NCBI RefSeq assembly: GCF_003259225.1
Contig: NZ_QHJF01000017.1
Coordinates: 78,244 to 142,243, forward strand
From: Marinomonas arctica
Lineage (GTDB): Bacteria > Pseudomonadota > Gammaproteobacteria > Pseudomonadales > Marinomonadaceae
Direction: 5' to 3'
Length of the DNA stretch: 64,000 nt
Each line of letters opens with the position of its first letter. Position 1 is the first letter of the stretch. Position numbers and translations under genes: made by a program. Positions 42,762-52,628 of the stretch are shown here, piece after piece. The notes under the pieces are model-generated. The model searched no databases. It saw nothing but the letters and a program-made list of their open reading frames with translations, and was not told the origin of the DNA.

Positions 42762-43738
42762 CGTGTTAATAACTCCCGCTATTAGAACAGATACTTAACC
42801 AACCAAGGACATTATGTGTATTTAAGCCTTGGAGGCTACTTAAACGAACCATCAGAGCTTATATGTAAGCCCCAGCCGACCTAGGATAAAACGACACCCT
42901 ATTTAATTTGCGTTTAAAGCGTCGTTTTTATCCGTTCCAATGGCAATTATTATTGTTTTAAGATTATTTCCATTGCATCGACCACCAGTAAATCTAGTCG
43001 GTTCGCTTCCATTTTGGGTTTGGTTCATCAAACCCAACATTAAGTTTTCACATGCAAGATAGCCTTACTAGATGCACATAAAAATTCAAAACTGTTTACC
43101 TACTAGTACAGTACATACGTATAACACCGCTTCAACCTAGCATTTATTGGCCGTGTTTTACAAAAATTTTACCTTGCACCGAGCTTTTGCATAAGCACAA
43201 AGAGTCTAATTCGGGCGTAAGATTAACACCTATTCAAGAGATCGCCTAGCCACCCCCATAAAGATTGAGGCGTCCGAAAGGCTTTTGAATCTTTTTTACA
43301 GACCGAATCCTATCTAAAAACTGACAAAAAGACCACGTTATCGCGCTAAAGAGCGCTACACCACACCAAAATTCACAAAAATCATGAAGCCTATAAATAC
43401 TGTGAATCTCGAATTCTTTTCGCTGTAGACCGACAACCGATCTCGTCACAGTCAGAGAAAAACGTTACTTGATATTACTTAAAGACAAGGATAATGCAGC
43501 TCAAAACGGTGTCTTTTCTTAGGCATATCCTGAGCCTTTATTACGCAAGAAACCACGGCAAAAAATAAAGACCATACAAAATACTCGCCAGCCGACAATA
43601 CGCTAAAAACGTTTTATCCGTTAAAATTTGTTACAAATCAAGAAATCTAACGCCCTGAACATCAAAAACAACACTGACGCCTCAAGGATATCAGGCTACA
43701 ATAATGGCTTTATTTAAGTGGCTTATTTAGGACAAGAC
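42762..43738. other. Long intergenic region between aceE and nadC
   Basis: About 980 bp between divergent operons. It must hold the aceE and nadC promoters. I see no PdhR-type GGT-N3-ACC operator, RNA gene or convincing reading frame. Confidence 0.5.
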
Positions 43739-44593
43739 ATGACCCTTTCGACTTCACAACTAGTAGAACACATGCAAGCGCAAGTGGCTTTTGCATTAAA
43801 GGAAGATGTGGGCACAGGTGACATAACAGCCCAATTTATTCCAGATGATCAAGAAATAATCGCAACCGTCATCAGCCGAGAAGAAGCCGTTTTGTGCGGT
43901 CAAGCTTGGGTAAATGAGGTGTTTTTTCAGTTAGGTGACAAGGTGATCCTTGATTGGCATAACAAAGAAGGCGATCTGATTAAACCAAACCAACCTTTTC
44001 TAACCCTAAAAGGCCACGCAAGAACCATTTTGACAGGCGAACGGACGGCATTAAATTTTTTACAAACACTGTCTTATACGGCCAGCGTAACTCGTCAATA
44101 TTGCGACATTGTTAAGGGCACACAACTGACTATTCTTGATACTCGCAAGACATTACCCGGCATGCGACAAGCACAAAAATACGCAGTCACCATTGGAGGG
44201 GGGCAAAATCACCGTATGGGGCTATACGATGCGTTTTTAATAAAAGAAAATCACATTATGGCCGCCGGCTCCATTGCTAATGCCGTCAAAATGGCGCAAA
44301 AAATAGCACCAGGCAAGACCATTGAAGTCGAAACCGAAAACCTTGAAGAAGTTGCCATGGCAGTAAGTGCTGGTGCGGATATTATTATGTTAGATAATTT
44401 TTCCTACGAAGACATGACCGCCGCAGTAAACAAATACAAAGGACAGGTAAAATTTGAAGCCTCAGGAAACATGGATAAGGAACGGCTTTTAAAGGTTGCT
44501 GCCACTGGTGTGGATTTTGTGTCCATAGGTGCTCTTACAAAACATGTTCAAGCCATAGATCTTTCTATGCGCGTATCTCAGGAATCATTATGA
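43739..44593 (+). CDS. nadC: Quinolinate phosphoribosyltransferase (nicotinate-nucleotide pyrophosphorylase, carboxylating)
   Basis: 284 residues. Family signatures are LKEDVGTGDITAQFIP near the N-terminus, GERTALNFLQTLS, ILDTRKTLPGMRQAQKYAV, GGGQNHRMGLYDAFLIKENH and EVETENLEE. It converts quinolinate and PRPP to nicotinate mononucleotide in de novo NAD synthesis. I use the ATG at 43739, 6 nt after AGGA; a GTG at 43718 in frame has no ribosome site. It overlaps ackA by 4 bp. Confidence 0.96.
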   Translation: MTLSTSQLVEHMQAQVAFALKEDVGTGDITAQFIPDDQEIIATVISREEAVLCGQAWVNEVFFQLGDKVILDWHNKEGDLIKPNQPFLTLKGHARTILTGERTALNFLQTLSYTASVTRQYCDIVKGTQLTILDTRKTLPGMRQAQKYAVTIGGGQNHRMGLYDAFLIKENHIMAAGSIANAVKMAQKIAPGKTIEVETENLEEVAMAVSAGADIIMLDNFSYEDMTAAVNKYKGQVKFEASGNMDKERLLKVAATGVDFVSIGALTKHVQAIDLSMRVSQESL

Positions 44594-45780
44594 AAGATAG
44601 TATTTTAGTCATTAACTGCGGCAGCTCTTCCCTGAAATTTGCCATTCTTTCTAATGCTGGACAAGATACCTTAGTTGAAGGGATTGCGGATAGATTGGGA
44701 ACGGAAGAAAGCAGTATTACCTTTAAATTTGAAGGCGAAAAAAAAAGCATTCCACTCGAAGATGGCAGCCATAAAAGTGCGGTCGCTCATATTAAAGATT
44801 GGCTTAGTGATCATCCAGCCATCGCTCGCGGCTTAGTCGGAATAGGTCATCGTGTTGTGCATGGCGGAGAAACCTTTAGTCAATCCGTCCTAATAGATCA
44901 TAATGTACTCAATGGCATAAAAGAATGCGCTCAATTTGCCCCACTCCATAATCCAGCACATATAAAAGGCATAGAGATTGCGTTTGAACTTTTCCCGGGG
45001 TTACCTCAAGTTGCTGTGTTTGATACGGCCTTTCACCAGACCATTGCTCCTGAACAATACTTATATCCGATACCGATGCACTTTTATCGACAACATCACT
45101 TTCGTAAATATGGGTTTCATGGCACCAGCTACCGATACATTAGTCAGCGCTTAGCGCAATTAGCAAAGGGCAGCGATCAACAAGGCGTGCTTGTGGCTCA
45201 CCTTGGCAATGGTGCAAGCACTTGTGCAATTCATAAAGGCCTATCGGTCGATACCAGCATGGGTATTACCCCACTCGAAGGTTTAATGATGGGGACTCGT
45301 TCTGGCAGCATAGATCCTAGCCTCCTGTCTTTTATTAGCCAAGCGGAAGGTATTTCAGCGGATGCGGCTCTTGATATACTCAATAAAAAAAGCGGTCTAC
45401 TCGGTGTGTCAGAAATATCCAACGATTGCCGAACACTTGAAGAAGCAATGGTATCAGGAGACCAAAGAGCAAAACTTGCGCTGGACATGTTTGCAATCCG
45501 AACAGCCAAACATCTAGCCAGTATGTCAACCACTTTGGAAAGTATTGATCACTTGGTCTTTACGGGTGGTATCGGAGAAAATTCATCCTATTTACGTCAA
45601 GTTATTTGTGATCATTTAAAAGCACTCAATATCACTATAGACTCGACGTTGAACGAAACAGCGCCACGCGGTGAAACGACTAATATTCGCTCAGCAAGCA
45701 GTGGAACTAACGTGTGGATAATTCCGACGAATGAAGAGCTAATGATCGCATTGGATACGATAAGTTTGATTTCGCACTGA
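44590..45780 (+). CDS. ackA: Acetate kinase
   Basis: 396 residues, normal length. Motifs are LVINCGSSSLKFA at the N-terminus, GIGHRVVHGGETF, FDTAFHQTI, RKYGFHGTSYRY, VAHLGNGASTCAI, DTSMGITPLEGLMMGTRSG and FTGGIGENSS. It interconverts acetyl phosphate plus ADP with acetate plus ATP. It starts inside the nadC stop codon (ATGA) and pta follows 45 bp later, so nadC-ackA-pta appears to be one operon. Confidence 0.97.
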   Translation: MKDSILVINCGSSSLKFAILSNAGQDTLVEGIADRLGTEESSITFKFEGEKKSIPLEDGSHKSAVAHIKDWLSDHPAIARGLVGIGHRVVHGGETFSQSVLIDHNVLNGIKECAQFAPLHNPAHIKGIEIAFELFPGLPQVAVFDTAFHQTIAPEQYLYPIPMHFYRQHHFRKYGFHGTSYRYISQRLAQLAKGSDQQGVLVAHLGNGASTCAIHKGLSVDTSMGITPLEGLMMGTRSGSIDPSLLSFISQAEGISADAALDILNKKSGLLGVSEISNDCRTLEEAMVSGDQRAKLALDMFAIRTAKHLASMSTTLESIDHLVFTGGIGENSSYLRQVICDHLKALNITIDSTLNETAPRGETTNIRSASSGTNVWIIPTNEELMIALDTISLISH

Positions 45781-45825
45781 TCAAGACTTTGCCCCCATAA
45801 TGGACTAATTTAGGATTCATCAAAA

Positions 45826-47925
45826 ATGTCAATAAATGTATTAATGACCGTTCCTACTGGCCCAGGCGTTGGTTTAACGTCAGTTTCAGTCGGCCTTGTT
45901 CGAGCGTTAGAACAGCAAGGTTTAAAAGCCAGTTTTTTCAAACCTATCGCGCAACCTCAACCTGGCGATAAAGGACCAGATAAGTCAACTGCTATGGTGG
46001 CTCAGGGCTCAACACTCACCCCTGCTGAACCTATCCCACTTCATGAGGCAGAACGCTACCTTTATAATGACAATATTGATGAACTCATGGAAGAAATCGT
46101 TGGTCGCTTTCAAGCCAGCGTAGAGCCTGACTCAACGGTTATTGTAGAAGGCCTTGCGCAAATTGCGGGCCACCCCTATGCAACAAGACTAAACAAAGCC
46201 ATCGCTCGTACCCTTGATGCGGGTCTCGTTTTGGTCACAGCACCAAACAACATGAGAGTGAATGAGCTAGAGCATCATGTGGAAATTGCAGCAGGATCTT
46301 ACGGCGGCATTAAAGCCAATGACGTCATTGGCTGTATTTTAAATAAAACCACTCCAGGTTCGTTAGGCGTCAAGTCATACGGAGATTTATTCGCACAACG
46401 AGGTATTTTTAAACGTAACTTCAGTTTACTGGGTCAAATTCCAAAAGCGGACGAGCTTACCTATCCTCGAGTCAAAGACGTAGCCGACTTTTTGGGTGCT
46501 CGCATTGTGAATGCCGGCGAAATCGAATCTCGACGCGTGCAGTCTTATACACTCTGCGCTCGTGGCGTGGAAAATATGCTTGAAGCGTTGCGCCCTGGCG
46601 TATTGGTGTTCACGCCAGGCGATCGTACTGATGTCATCATGGCCACCGCGATTGCCGCATTGAATGACATAAAAATCGCCGCTCTGGTTTTAACCGGTGG
46701 ATATCAGCCAAGTGAATCTCTTATGGCACTTTGCGGTAAAGCGATGGCCAAAGGCTTACCTGTGCTATCGGTTGAATCCAACAGCTGGGAAACCGTCATT
46801 AATATGCAGTCGTTCAACCAAGAAATCCCACTGGACGACAAAGAGCGCGTACTCATGGTTAAAGAGCACATTGCTCGATGCATAGATCATGACTGGATCA
46901 ACTCGTTTGCGATGAACCAAGAAGAAAGAAAACTCTCTCCTCCTGCCTTCCGTTTTCGTTTGATCGAGCTTGCCCGCTCTCTAAATAAGCGCATTATTCT
47001 ACCGGAAGGGGAAGAAGTTCGTACCATCCAAGCAGCATCTATTTGTGCGGAACGAGGTATTGCGCGTTGTACTTTGCTAGGGAATGAAACTGAAATTCTG
47101 CGTATTGCACAAAACAACGGTATTGAATTAAGCCATGGAGTAGAAATATTAGACCCTAGTAGCATTCGTGAACGCTACGTCGCTCCAATGGTGGAACTCA
47201 GAAAGAATCGTGGACTTACTGACATCGTCGCCCGAGAACAACTTGAAGATAATGTTGTACTTGGCACGATGATGTTACAAGTTGGCGATGTGGATGGACT
47301 TGTGTCTGGTGCAGTACACACAACGGCCAATACCATTCGCCCTGCGCTCCAGATCATCAAAACATCGCCTAATGCCAGTTTAGTCTCTTCCGTATTTTTT
47401 ATGTGCTTACCGGATCAAGTATTAGTATACGGCGACTGCGCCATCAACCCAGACCCAACCGCGGAACAACTCGCTGAAATCGCCATTCAAAGCGCCGACT
47501 CTGCTGCAGCCTTTGGTATAACACCGAAAGTCGCCATGATAAGTTACAGCACTGGTGGATCAGGAACAGGAAACGATGTAGACAAAGTCAGGGAAGCGAC
47601 GGCAATTGCCCAAAAACTTCGACCTGATTTATTAATTGATGGCCCACTGCAATACGACGCCGCTATCATGGAAAAAGTCGCAAAGCAAAAAGCGCCTAAT
47701 AGCAAAGTGGCAGGCAAAGCGACTGTTTTTATTTTTCCAGACTTAAACACGGGCAACACGACCTATAAAGCCGTTCAACGAAGCGCGGATGTTGTCAGTA
47801 TCGGACCAATGCTACAAGGTATACGCAAACCTGTTAACGATTTGTCACGCGGCGCGTTAGTGGATGACATCGTCTACACCATTGCGATTACAGCCATTCA
47901 GGCAGGCAAAATAAAAAATGACTAA
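45826..47925 (+). CDS. pta: Phosphate acetyltransferase
   Basis: 699 residues, the long form: N-terminal P-loop-like domain (VPTGPGVGLTSVSVGLVRAL), a DRTGG middle domain (FTPGDRTDVIMATAIAALND) and the C-terminal catalytic PTA domain (ILPEGEEVRTIQAASICAER, SYSTGGSGTGNDVDKVREA, FPDLNTGNTTYKAVQRSAD). It interconverts acetyl-CoA and acetyl phosphate. Together with ackA it links the acetyl-CoA made by the divergently encoded AceEF to acetate and ATP. Confidence 0.97.
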   Translation: MSINVLMTVPTGPGVGLTSVSVGLVRALEQQGLKASFFKPIAQPQPGDKGPDKSTAMVAQGSTLTPAEPIPLHEAERYLYNDNIDELMEEIVGRFQASVEPDSTVIVEGLAQIAGHPYATRLNKAIARTLDAGLVLVTAPNNMRVNELEHHVEIAAGSYGGIKANDVIGCILNKTTPGSLGVKSYGDLFAQRGIFKRNFSLLGQIPKADELTYPRVKDVADFLGARIVNAGEIESRRVQSYTLCARGVENMLEALRPGVLVFTPGDRTDVIMATAIAALNDIKIAALVLTGGYQPSESLMALCGKAMAKGLPVLSVESNSWETVINMQSFNQEIPLDDKERVLMVKEHIARCIDHDWINSFAMNQEERKLSPPAFRFRLIELARSLNKRIILPEGEEVRTIQAASICAERGIARCTLLGNETEILRIAQNNGIELSHGVEILDPSSIRERYVAPMVELRKNRGLTDIVAREQLEDNVVLGTMMLQVGDVDGLVSGAVHTTANTIRPALQIIKTSPNASLVSSVFFMCLPDQVLVYGDCAINPDPTAEQLAEIAIQSADSAAAFGITPKVAMISYSTGGSGTGNDVDKVREATAIAQKLRPDLLIDGPLQYDAAIMEKVAKQKAPNSKVAGKATVFIFPDLNTGNTTYKAVQRSADVVSIGPMLQGIRKPVNDLSRGALVDDIVYTIAITAIQAGKIKND

Positions 47926-47956
47926 CCTATACTAGGAAAATATACGTCTTTTTGGT

Positions 47957-48039
47957 GTCTACTTTTTAACTTAGCTTTAAATTCGGCTCTTGCACAACAG
48001 CCAAATAATTTAAACAAGAAATTTGGTTGAAAAGTAGAC
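47957..48039. repeat. Nested inverted repeats downstream of pta
   Basis: Outer arms GTCTACTTTT (47957-47966) and AAAAGTAGAC (48030-48039). Inner arms CCAAAT (48001-48006) and ATTTGG (48021-48026). There is no T-run, so this is not a standard terminator. Role unknown. Confidence 0.45.
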
Positions 48040-48092
48040 AGGCCATTAAATGACTATTAGTATTTATTGATATCACAACCTTGGTGGACATT

Positions 48093-48461
48093 ATGTCTGG
48101 CAGCCTTCCTCACGTTATTGCCGTTTCAAACCATACAATCACGAGTACGGCCACTCCTGGCTACACTACTTTTGATTTGCGTTCAGATGAAGACACCAAT
48201 ATGGCGGCTCTAAACGCTCGCAATGCAAAGGCGTCCAGCGATCTTGTTGTAACCATATCGGAACAAGGTCAAGCCTTGTCACAGAGAAATCGTAAAAAAA
48301 TCGAAGACGATGAAATCAATCGACGCGACAATCTAGAACCAGAGGAAGAGTTTATAGGAGACGATATAATTCCTTTGATCAATACAGTAAATAAAGACAG
48401 TAAAACAGCAAGCTACTTAGAAAAAACACACACAGGAGACTTTCTTGATCAAATCGTTTAA
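48093..48461 (+). CDS. Unknown hydrophilic protein upstream of the pilus cluster
   Basis: 122 residues starting MSGSLPHVIAVSNHTITSTA, with GGTGG six bases before the ATG; a TTG 12 bp earlier is also in frame. The middle is charged (RNRKKIEDDEINRRDNLEPE) and the end is TGDFLDQIV. No membrane segment or known domain. It lies 70 bp before the pilin gene. A possible link to pili is only positional. Confidence 0.6.
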   Translation: MSGSLPHVIAVSNHTITSTATPGYTTFDLRSDEDTNMAALNARNAKASSDLVVTISEQGQALSQRNRKKIEDDEINRRDNLEPEEEFIGDDIIPLINTVNKDSKTASYLEKTHTGDFLDQIV

Positions 48462-48531
48462 TCTATAAAAGCTACATGTTATAAATCTATCGGCAGGATG
48501 CCAATAACCAGAAATCTTCAAGGAGTGAAGA

Positions 48532-48984
48532 ATGCGATCCTCTCGCCTCACAATGCGCGGCTTTACATTACTAGAACTAATGGTTGTTATTGCAATCATT
48601 TCTATCTTAGCCAGCTTATCAGCCCCCACTTTTACGCGTCAGATCACAAAAGCAAAATTGATAGAAGTTCAAAATCTGGCGACTCAACATCAGTCATTGG
48701 TTGAAGAGTTTATTCTTTTGCATGGTACTTTTCCTAGCGAAGCGGATTTTAACTTAATAAAAAACCCTCTCGACACAGATTCAATTGTAAAAGTGATTAC
48801 TGTTAATGATCAAAATAAGGGCACCGGAAATATTCAGCTCACATTGAATGACAGTACTGGCATAACAGAAAACCAGTATTTAAAATACGCACGTGATGCC
48901 AATAGAAACTGGCACTGTACTTCAGATTTGGCTGAAAACGTTCTTCCGTTACAATGCAAGAGTTTGACGGGAGAAAAACAATGA
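48532..48984 (+). CDS. pilA: Type IV pilin (PilA-like major pilin or pseudopilin)
   Basis: 150 residues. The short basic leader ends at Gly before the prepilin cleavage site RG|FTLLELMVVIAIISIL, with the conserved Glu at +5 of the mature protein. The globular part has a Cys pair near the C-terminus (WHCTSDLAENVLPLQC), the usual D-region disulfide. AAGGAG lies 6 nt before the ATG. It is processed by the prepilin peptidase encoded at 50983. Its stop overlaps the start of the next gene (ATGA). Confidence 0.85.
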   Translation: MRSSRLTMRGFTLLELMVVIAIISILASLSAPTFTRQITKAKLIEVQNLATQHQSLVEEFILLHGTFPSEADFNLIKNPLDTDSIVKVITVNDQNKGTGNIQLTLNDSTGITENQYLKYARDANRNWHCTSDLAENVLPLQCKSLTGEKQ

Positions 48985-49916
48985 CATTGGAAGAAATCAT
49001 TGTGACAGCCGTCAGCCAGCATGCTACCGACATCCACATTGAGCACTCAAAGCTTGCGACAATTATCTATCAACGCTGCTACGGCGTGTTGCAAAAAATA
49101 GCCGAGCTCCCCCAAGACAGTAGCTTAATCAATCGTATTAAGATGCGCTCAAATTTAGATTTATCTGAAACGAGGCGAACACAAGAAGGACAATTTTTAT
49201 TCGAAGAAAAACATCGCAGCACCTTTATTAGAGTCAGCATCATCGCCACCGTTAAAGGCGAGAAAGTGGCCATGCGCTTACTGCCAGAAAAGAGTCGTTT
49301 GGCGCTCAACGACATTGGCATACAAACCGCCCTTCTCAACACGCTTAGTTCAACTCTTGCTTATCCTAGCGGCTTGATTTTGGTCTGCGGTGCGACGGGG
49401 GCGGGAAAAAGCACATCACTCTACTCCTGTCTCGACGCCCTAAACACAGGCAATAAAACTATTTTTACTATTGAAGATCCGGTTGAATATGACATTCCTG
49501 GTTTGTTTCAATGCGAGCCGAATACCGCTATCGGACTAGATTCTGCCGAACTTTTGAAATCCTTTTTAAGACAAGATCCTGATGTGATTATGGTCGGTGA
49601 GGTACGCGATGCCGTCACCGCCAACCTTGCTGTCAATGCCGCGCTTACCGGGCACCTTGTGTTGGCGACACTGCATACCAATTCAGCACTTGATGCTATT
49701 CACCGTTGCCACGGTTGGCAAGTGGACTTTTTCTCTTTGGTAAGCTCACTAAAGCTGATTATTCACCAGTCCATGTTCTATAAATCTAGCTCCCAGCATC
49801 CCATATTTAATGGTTTGCAACCATTATGGGGAGAAGTCTTGCCAAAAGATTACGATACCCTGATATCAACGCCTTCTCTTTGGAAAGCATTTCCTTCTCA
49901 AAGCAAGGAGACTTAA
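48981..49916 (+). CDS. pilB: Short PilB-type pilus assembly ATPase
   Basis: 311 residues. Walker A CGATGAGKSTS, Asp box IEDPVEYDIPG, Walker B LRQDPDVIMVGEVRD and the His box ALTGHLVLATLHTNSALDAI mark a GspE/PilB secretion ATPase. Usual PilB proteins have about 560 residues; the N-terminal MshEN-like domains and the Cys-rich zinc motif of the C-terminal half are absent here. Size resembles PilT, but its place between pilin and pilC genes suggests the extension ATPase. GGGAG lies 7-12 nt before the ATG. Confidence 0.8.
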   Translation: MTLEEIIVTAVSQHATDIHIEHSKLATIIYQRCYGVLQKIAELPQDSSLINRIKMRSNLDLSETRRTQEGQFLFEEKHRSTFIRVSIIATVKGEKVAMRLLPEKSRLALNDIGIQTALLNTLSSTLAYPSGLILVCGATGAGKSTSLYSCLDALNTGNKTIFTIEDPVEYDIPGLFQCEPNTAIGLDSAELLKSFLRQDPDVIMVGEVRDAVTANLAVNAALTGHLVLATLHTNSALDAIHRCHGWQVDFFSLVSSLKLIIHQSMFYKSSSQHPIFNGLQPLWGEVLPKDYDTLISTPSLWKAFPSQSKET

Positions 49917-49917
49917 T

Positions 49918-50982
49918 ATGCCTTGGTATAAAATTAAACACTCAAATGGAAAGATTGATTACTGCTATGGATCATCAGAGGATGCGGTTATCTTTGATTT
50001 ACTAAAGCTTGGCACTTGGCAAATATCGATAGTGGAGTGGAAGCCCAAGAAATTAGACTATCAATCATTAAAGACCTTTTATGATGAACTCCTGAATGCT
50101 CTACACTCAGGCCTACAGCTTAATCAAGCTATCTCCCATTTTGCACTCTCCTCTCCACACCCAATTATCTCCATCAACTGCCAAGCATTATTGACTGAGT
50201 TAGAAAAAGGCCGCCTTTTTAACGACACCCTCAGTAAACTGACCAGTCACTCTGCTGCCCCCTATTGCCAATTACTCAATGCCCAGGGCAGTCGAGAAGA
50301 CTGTGAGAAAAGTCTAACGATTTCTATACTTCAGCTTAAATCGCTACTCGATTGGTCTCATAGACTACTAAAAGCCCTCACCTATCCATTTTGCATCATC
50401 CAAATAGCCCTGATGATACTCATCGCTAACCGTGTCATGCAGCACACCGCTGTCGAGCACTATTATTTTATGTTGATAAGCAATATTTCTCTCTACCTTA
50501 CCTGCAGTGCGGTTCAGTTAGTGATTATTAACAGTCTTTATAAGGGCTATGCCTGCTCTTGGCTTGAAAAATACAGTCAAAATTTTCGACTCACTAAGCT
50601 TTTCTCATTACTTAATACAACAAGACAAACAGGGGTCACGTTGCAAGAAGCATTAAAGCACATGCCAACCTATTTCCAGCACGAAGTAACAAAAGAACAA
50701 ATATTCCAAGTTTATTACACGCTACAGTTAGGCCAAAGCTACACATCCAGCTTCCCAAGCATTTGGTTCCCGAATGAAGCAGAAATTGCCCTAAATTCCG
50801 CTGAAAAAGATGGCAATATTGAAAGAGCACTCACACTTGCCACTAAAGAGCATGAAAAGCGCTGGCAAAAAAATATCGCTTTACTTGAAAAGCTCATACC
50901 AGCCATTTGTTTATTCATAGCGGGAGGATTTGTTGCCTCTGCACTCATCTCCCTATATGCCCCCTTACTTGAAATACATTAA
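49918..50982 (+). CDS. pilC: Type IV pilus inner-membrane platform protein (PilC/GspF family)
   Basis: 354 residues, a little shorter than the usual ~400. Two GspF repeats are seen: FYDELLNALHSGLQLNQAIS and then LFSLLNTTRQTGVTLQEALK. Membrane helices lie at about 160-180, 185-210 and 325-350 (LIPAICLFIAGGFVASALIS). It anchors the ATPase and feeds pilin into the fibre. It starts directly after the pilB stop codon. Confidence 0.85.
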   Translation: MPWYKIKHSNGKIDYCYGSSEDAVIFDLLKLGTWQISIVEWKPKKLDYQSLKTFYDELLNALHSGLQLNQAISHFALSSPHPIISINCQALLTELEKGRLFNDTLSKLTSHSAAPYCQLLNAQGSREDCEKSLTISILQLKSLLDWSHRLLKALTYPFCIIQIALMILIANRVMQHTAVEHYYFMLISNISLYLTCSAVQLVIINSLYKGYACSWLEKYSQNFRLTKLFSLLNTTRQTGVTLQEALKHMPTYFQHEVTKEQIFQVYYTLQLGQSYTSSFPSIWFPNEAEIALNSAEKDGNIERALTLATKEHEKRWQKNIALLEKLIPAICLFIAGGFVASALISLYAPLLEIH

Positions 50983-51768
50983 ATGAATATGACAATAACT
51001 GAATGGTTTTTATACATTTTATTCACTTCCAGTCTAGGTAGTTACGCAGCCGCTTTCGCAGCGAGATGGCCAGTTAAAAATGAGTATTTATGGAGAAAAG
51101 AAGCTCACCTTTTATTGTCGTTACCATTCTCAACAAATGAACCAGAAACAGTCCGCCAACGCCGTTCCCAGTGCATGAGTTGTCATCACTTACTGGCATG
51201 GCAAGACCTTATCCCGATACTAAGCTATGTATTTTTGAAAGGGAGGTGTCGATATTGTAAAAAAAACATTAGCTACCGGTATCCTATCATTGAGTGCCTT
51301 CATATAATGTGTTGCCTTCCTTTGCCTTGGCTTACCGATGGTGCCTTTCAGCTCGTATTACACACTATTGTGATGAGCACTTTGCTGACAGCAGCCTCCA
51401 TTGACATGAAACACAAACTGCTACCTGATGAATGCAACCTGCTCGTAGTAGCCTGCGCCCTACTTTTGCACTTAAGCTTAGACACGCTCGAAAATAGCGT
51501 ACTAGGCCTACTGGTAGGCTTTAGCCTTATCTGTGGATTAAGGCAATGTTGTCTCGTCATAAGACGCTATGAGGGAATAGGTTTAGGTGACGCAAAACTG
51601 GTGGCCGCACTTGGCGCATGGCTTGGATTGTCTAATTTATCAGCGCTTTTACTTTGTGCAAGTTTAAGTGGAATCCTATACACTATATTGATAAATCAAA
51701 ATGGATCTAAACAAATAGCATTCGGTCCTTTTTTAATATTTTCAGCTATTTTGGTATTTTATTTATAA
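50983..51768 (+). CDS. pilD: Prepilin peptidase / N-methyltransferase (PilD)
   Basis: 261 residues. The N-terminal cytoplasmic domain has two CxxC zinc pairs (CMSCHHLL, CRYCKKNISYRYP). The aspartyl protease residues sit in SIDMKHKLLPDE and GLGDAKLVAALGAWLG (GxGD motif). Several membrane helices follow. It cleaves and methylates the pilin. Ends 4 bp before coaE, in the arrangement pilA-B-C-D-coaE-yacG that is common in gammaproteobacteria. Confidence 0.93.
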   Translation: MNMTITEWFLYILFTSSLGSYAAAFAARWPVKNEYLWRKEAHLLLSLPFSTNEPETVRQRRSQCMSCHHLLAWQDLIPILSYVFLKGRCRYCKKNISYRYPIIECLHIMCCLPLPWLTDGAFQLVLHTIVMSTLLTAASIDMKHKLLPDECNLLVVACALLLHLSLDTLENSVLGLLVGFSLICGLRQCCLVIRRYEGIGLGDAKLVAALGAWLGLSNLSALLLCASLSGILYTILINQNGSKQIAFGPFLIFSAILVFYL

Positions 51769-51772
51769 CGCT

Positions 51773-52384
51773 ATGACAAATACCCCTCCTACAATCATCG
51801 GTCTTGCTGGCGGGATTGGTTCTGGCAAAAGTACGATTACAAAGTATTTCAACGAAATAGGCATTCAAAGTGTTGATGCTGATGATGTTGCCAGATTGGT
51901 GGTTCAGCCTAACTCTGAGTGCTTGAAGAGCATCCACCAGCGTTATGGTAACGATATTTTACTGAACGACGGCACCCTTAACCGAAAAGCATTACGCGAG
52001 ATCATCTTTGAGCAGCCCAAGGAAAGAGTTTGGTTAGAAGCGTTAACGCATCCCGCTATTCGAAAAGAGGTAAGCGCTCAACTTCAGACCGCAACGTCGA
52101 AGTATGTGTTGCTCGTTCACCCTCTGCTATTCGAAACAAACCAAAATGCGTTATGTAAATGGGTGATTGTGATTGATGTTCCAAAAGAGATACAGATCCA
52201 GCGCACCATGAGCCGAGATCAAATAAGCCAAGAGAATGTAGAAAAAATCCTTGTCACTCAACTAAGTAATATTGAACGACTTAAGAGAGCCGATTTCGTC
52301 TTGGAAAACGCTGGCAATATTGTTGATATGAATGCTAAAGTCTTAAAATTGCACCAAAAAATTTTAGAGTCGCTACTATGCTAA
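51773..52384 (+). CDS. coaE: Dephospho-CoA kinase
   Basis: 203 residues. P-loop [13 protein letters not shown] at the N-terminus, [10 protein letters not shown] next, and the lid segment [11 protein letters not shown]. It adds the 3'-phosphate to dephospho-CoA, the last step of CoA synthesis. It overlaps the start of yacG by 7 bp. Confidence 0.95.
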   Translation: MTNTPPTIIGLAGGIGSGKSTITKYFNEIGIQSVDADDVARLVVQPNSECLKSIHQRYGNDILLNDGTLNRKALREIIFEQPKERVWLEALTHPAIRKEVSAQLQTATSKYVLLVHPLLFETNQNALCKWVIVIDVPKEIQIQRTMSRDQISQENVEKILVTQLSNIERLKRADFVLENAGNIVDMNAKVLKLHQKILESLLC

Positions 52385-52602
52385 ACAGTAACACAGCAAC
52401 GTTAGTTGCCTGCCCAACGTGCCAAACAAAAACACCTTGGTCAAAAGAAAATATTGATCGCCCTTTTTGCAGCCCTCGATGTAAATTGATTGATTTGGGA
52501 GCGTGGGCAAGTGAATCTTATGCCATTCCACAGCAAACCTCAGAAGAGGATGAAATTTTCTCAGAAGATCTGGTCATCGATCCAAATAAATCCTTTTTAT
52601 AA
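52378..52602 (+). CDS. yacG: DNA gyrase inhibitor YacG family zinc protein
   Basis: 74 residues. Zinc ligands in CPTCQ and [12 protein letters not shown], followed by the acidic tail ASESYAIP to EDLVIDP. In E. coli YacG binds the GyrB C-terminal domain and blocks gyrase. The gene order coaE-yacG is well conserved. Confidence 0.92.
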   Translation: MLNSNTATLVACPTCQTKTPWSKENIDRPFCSPRCKLIDLGAWASESYAIPQQTSEEDEIFSEDLVIDPNKSFL

Positions 52603-52628
52603 TTGCTAGACACGGAATGTAATTATTT

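Noticed and set aside
43246..43449. Minus-strand open frame of 67 codons in the aceE-nadC gap
   Set aside because: No ribosome site and no recognisable protein pattern.
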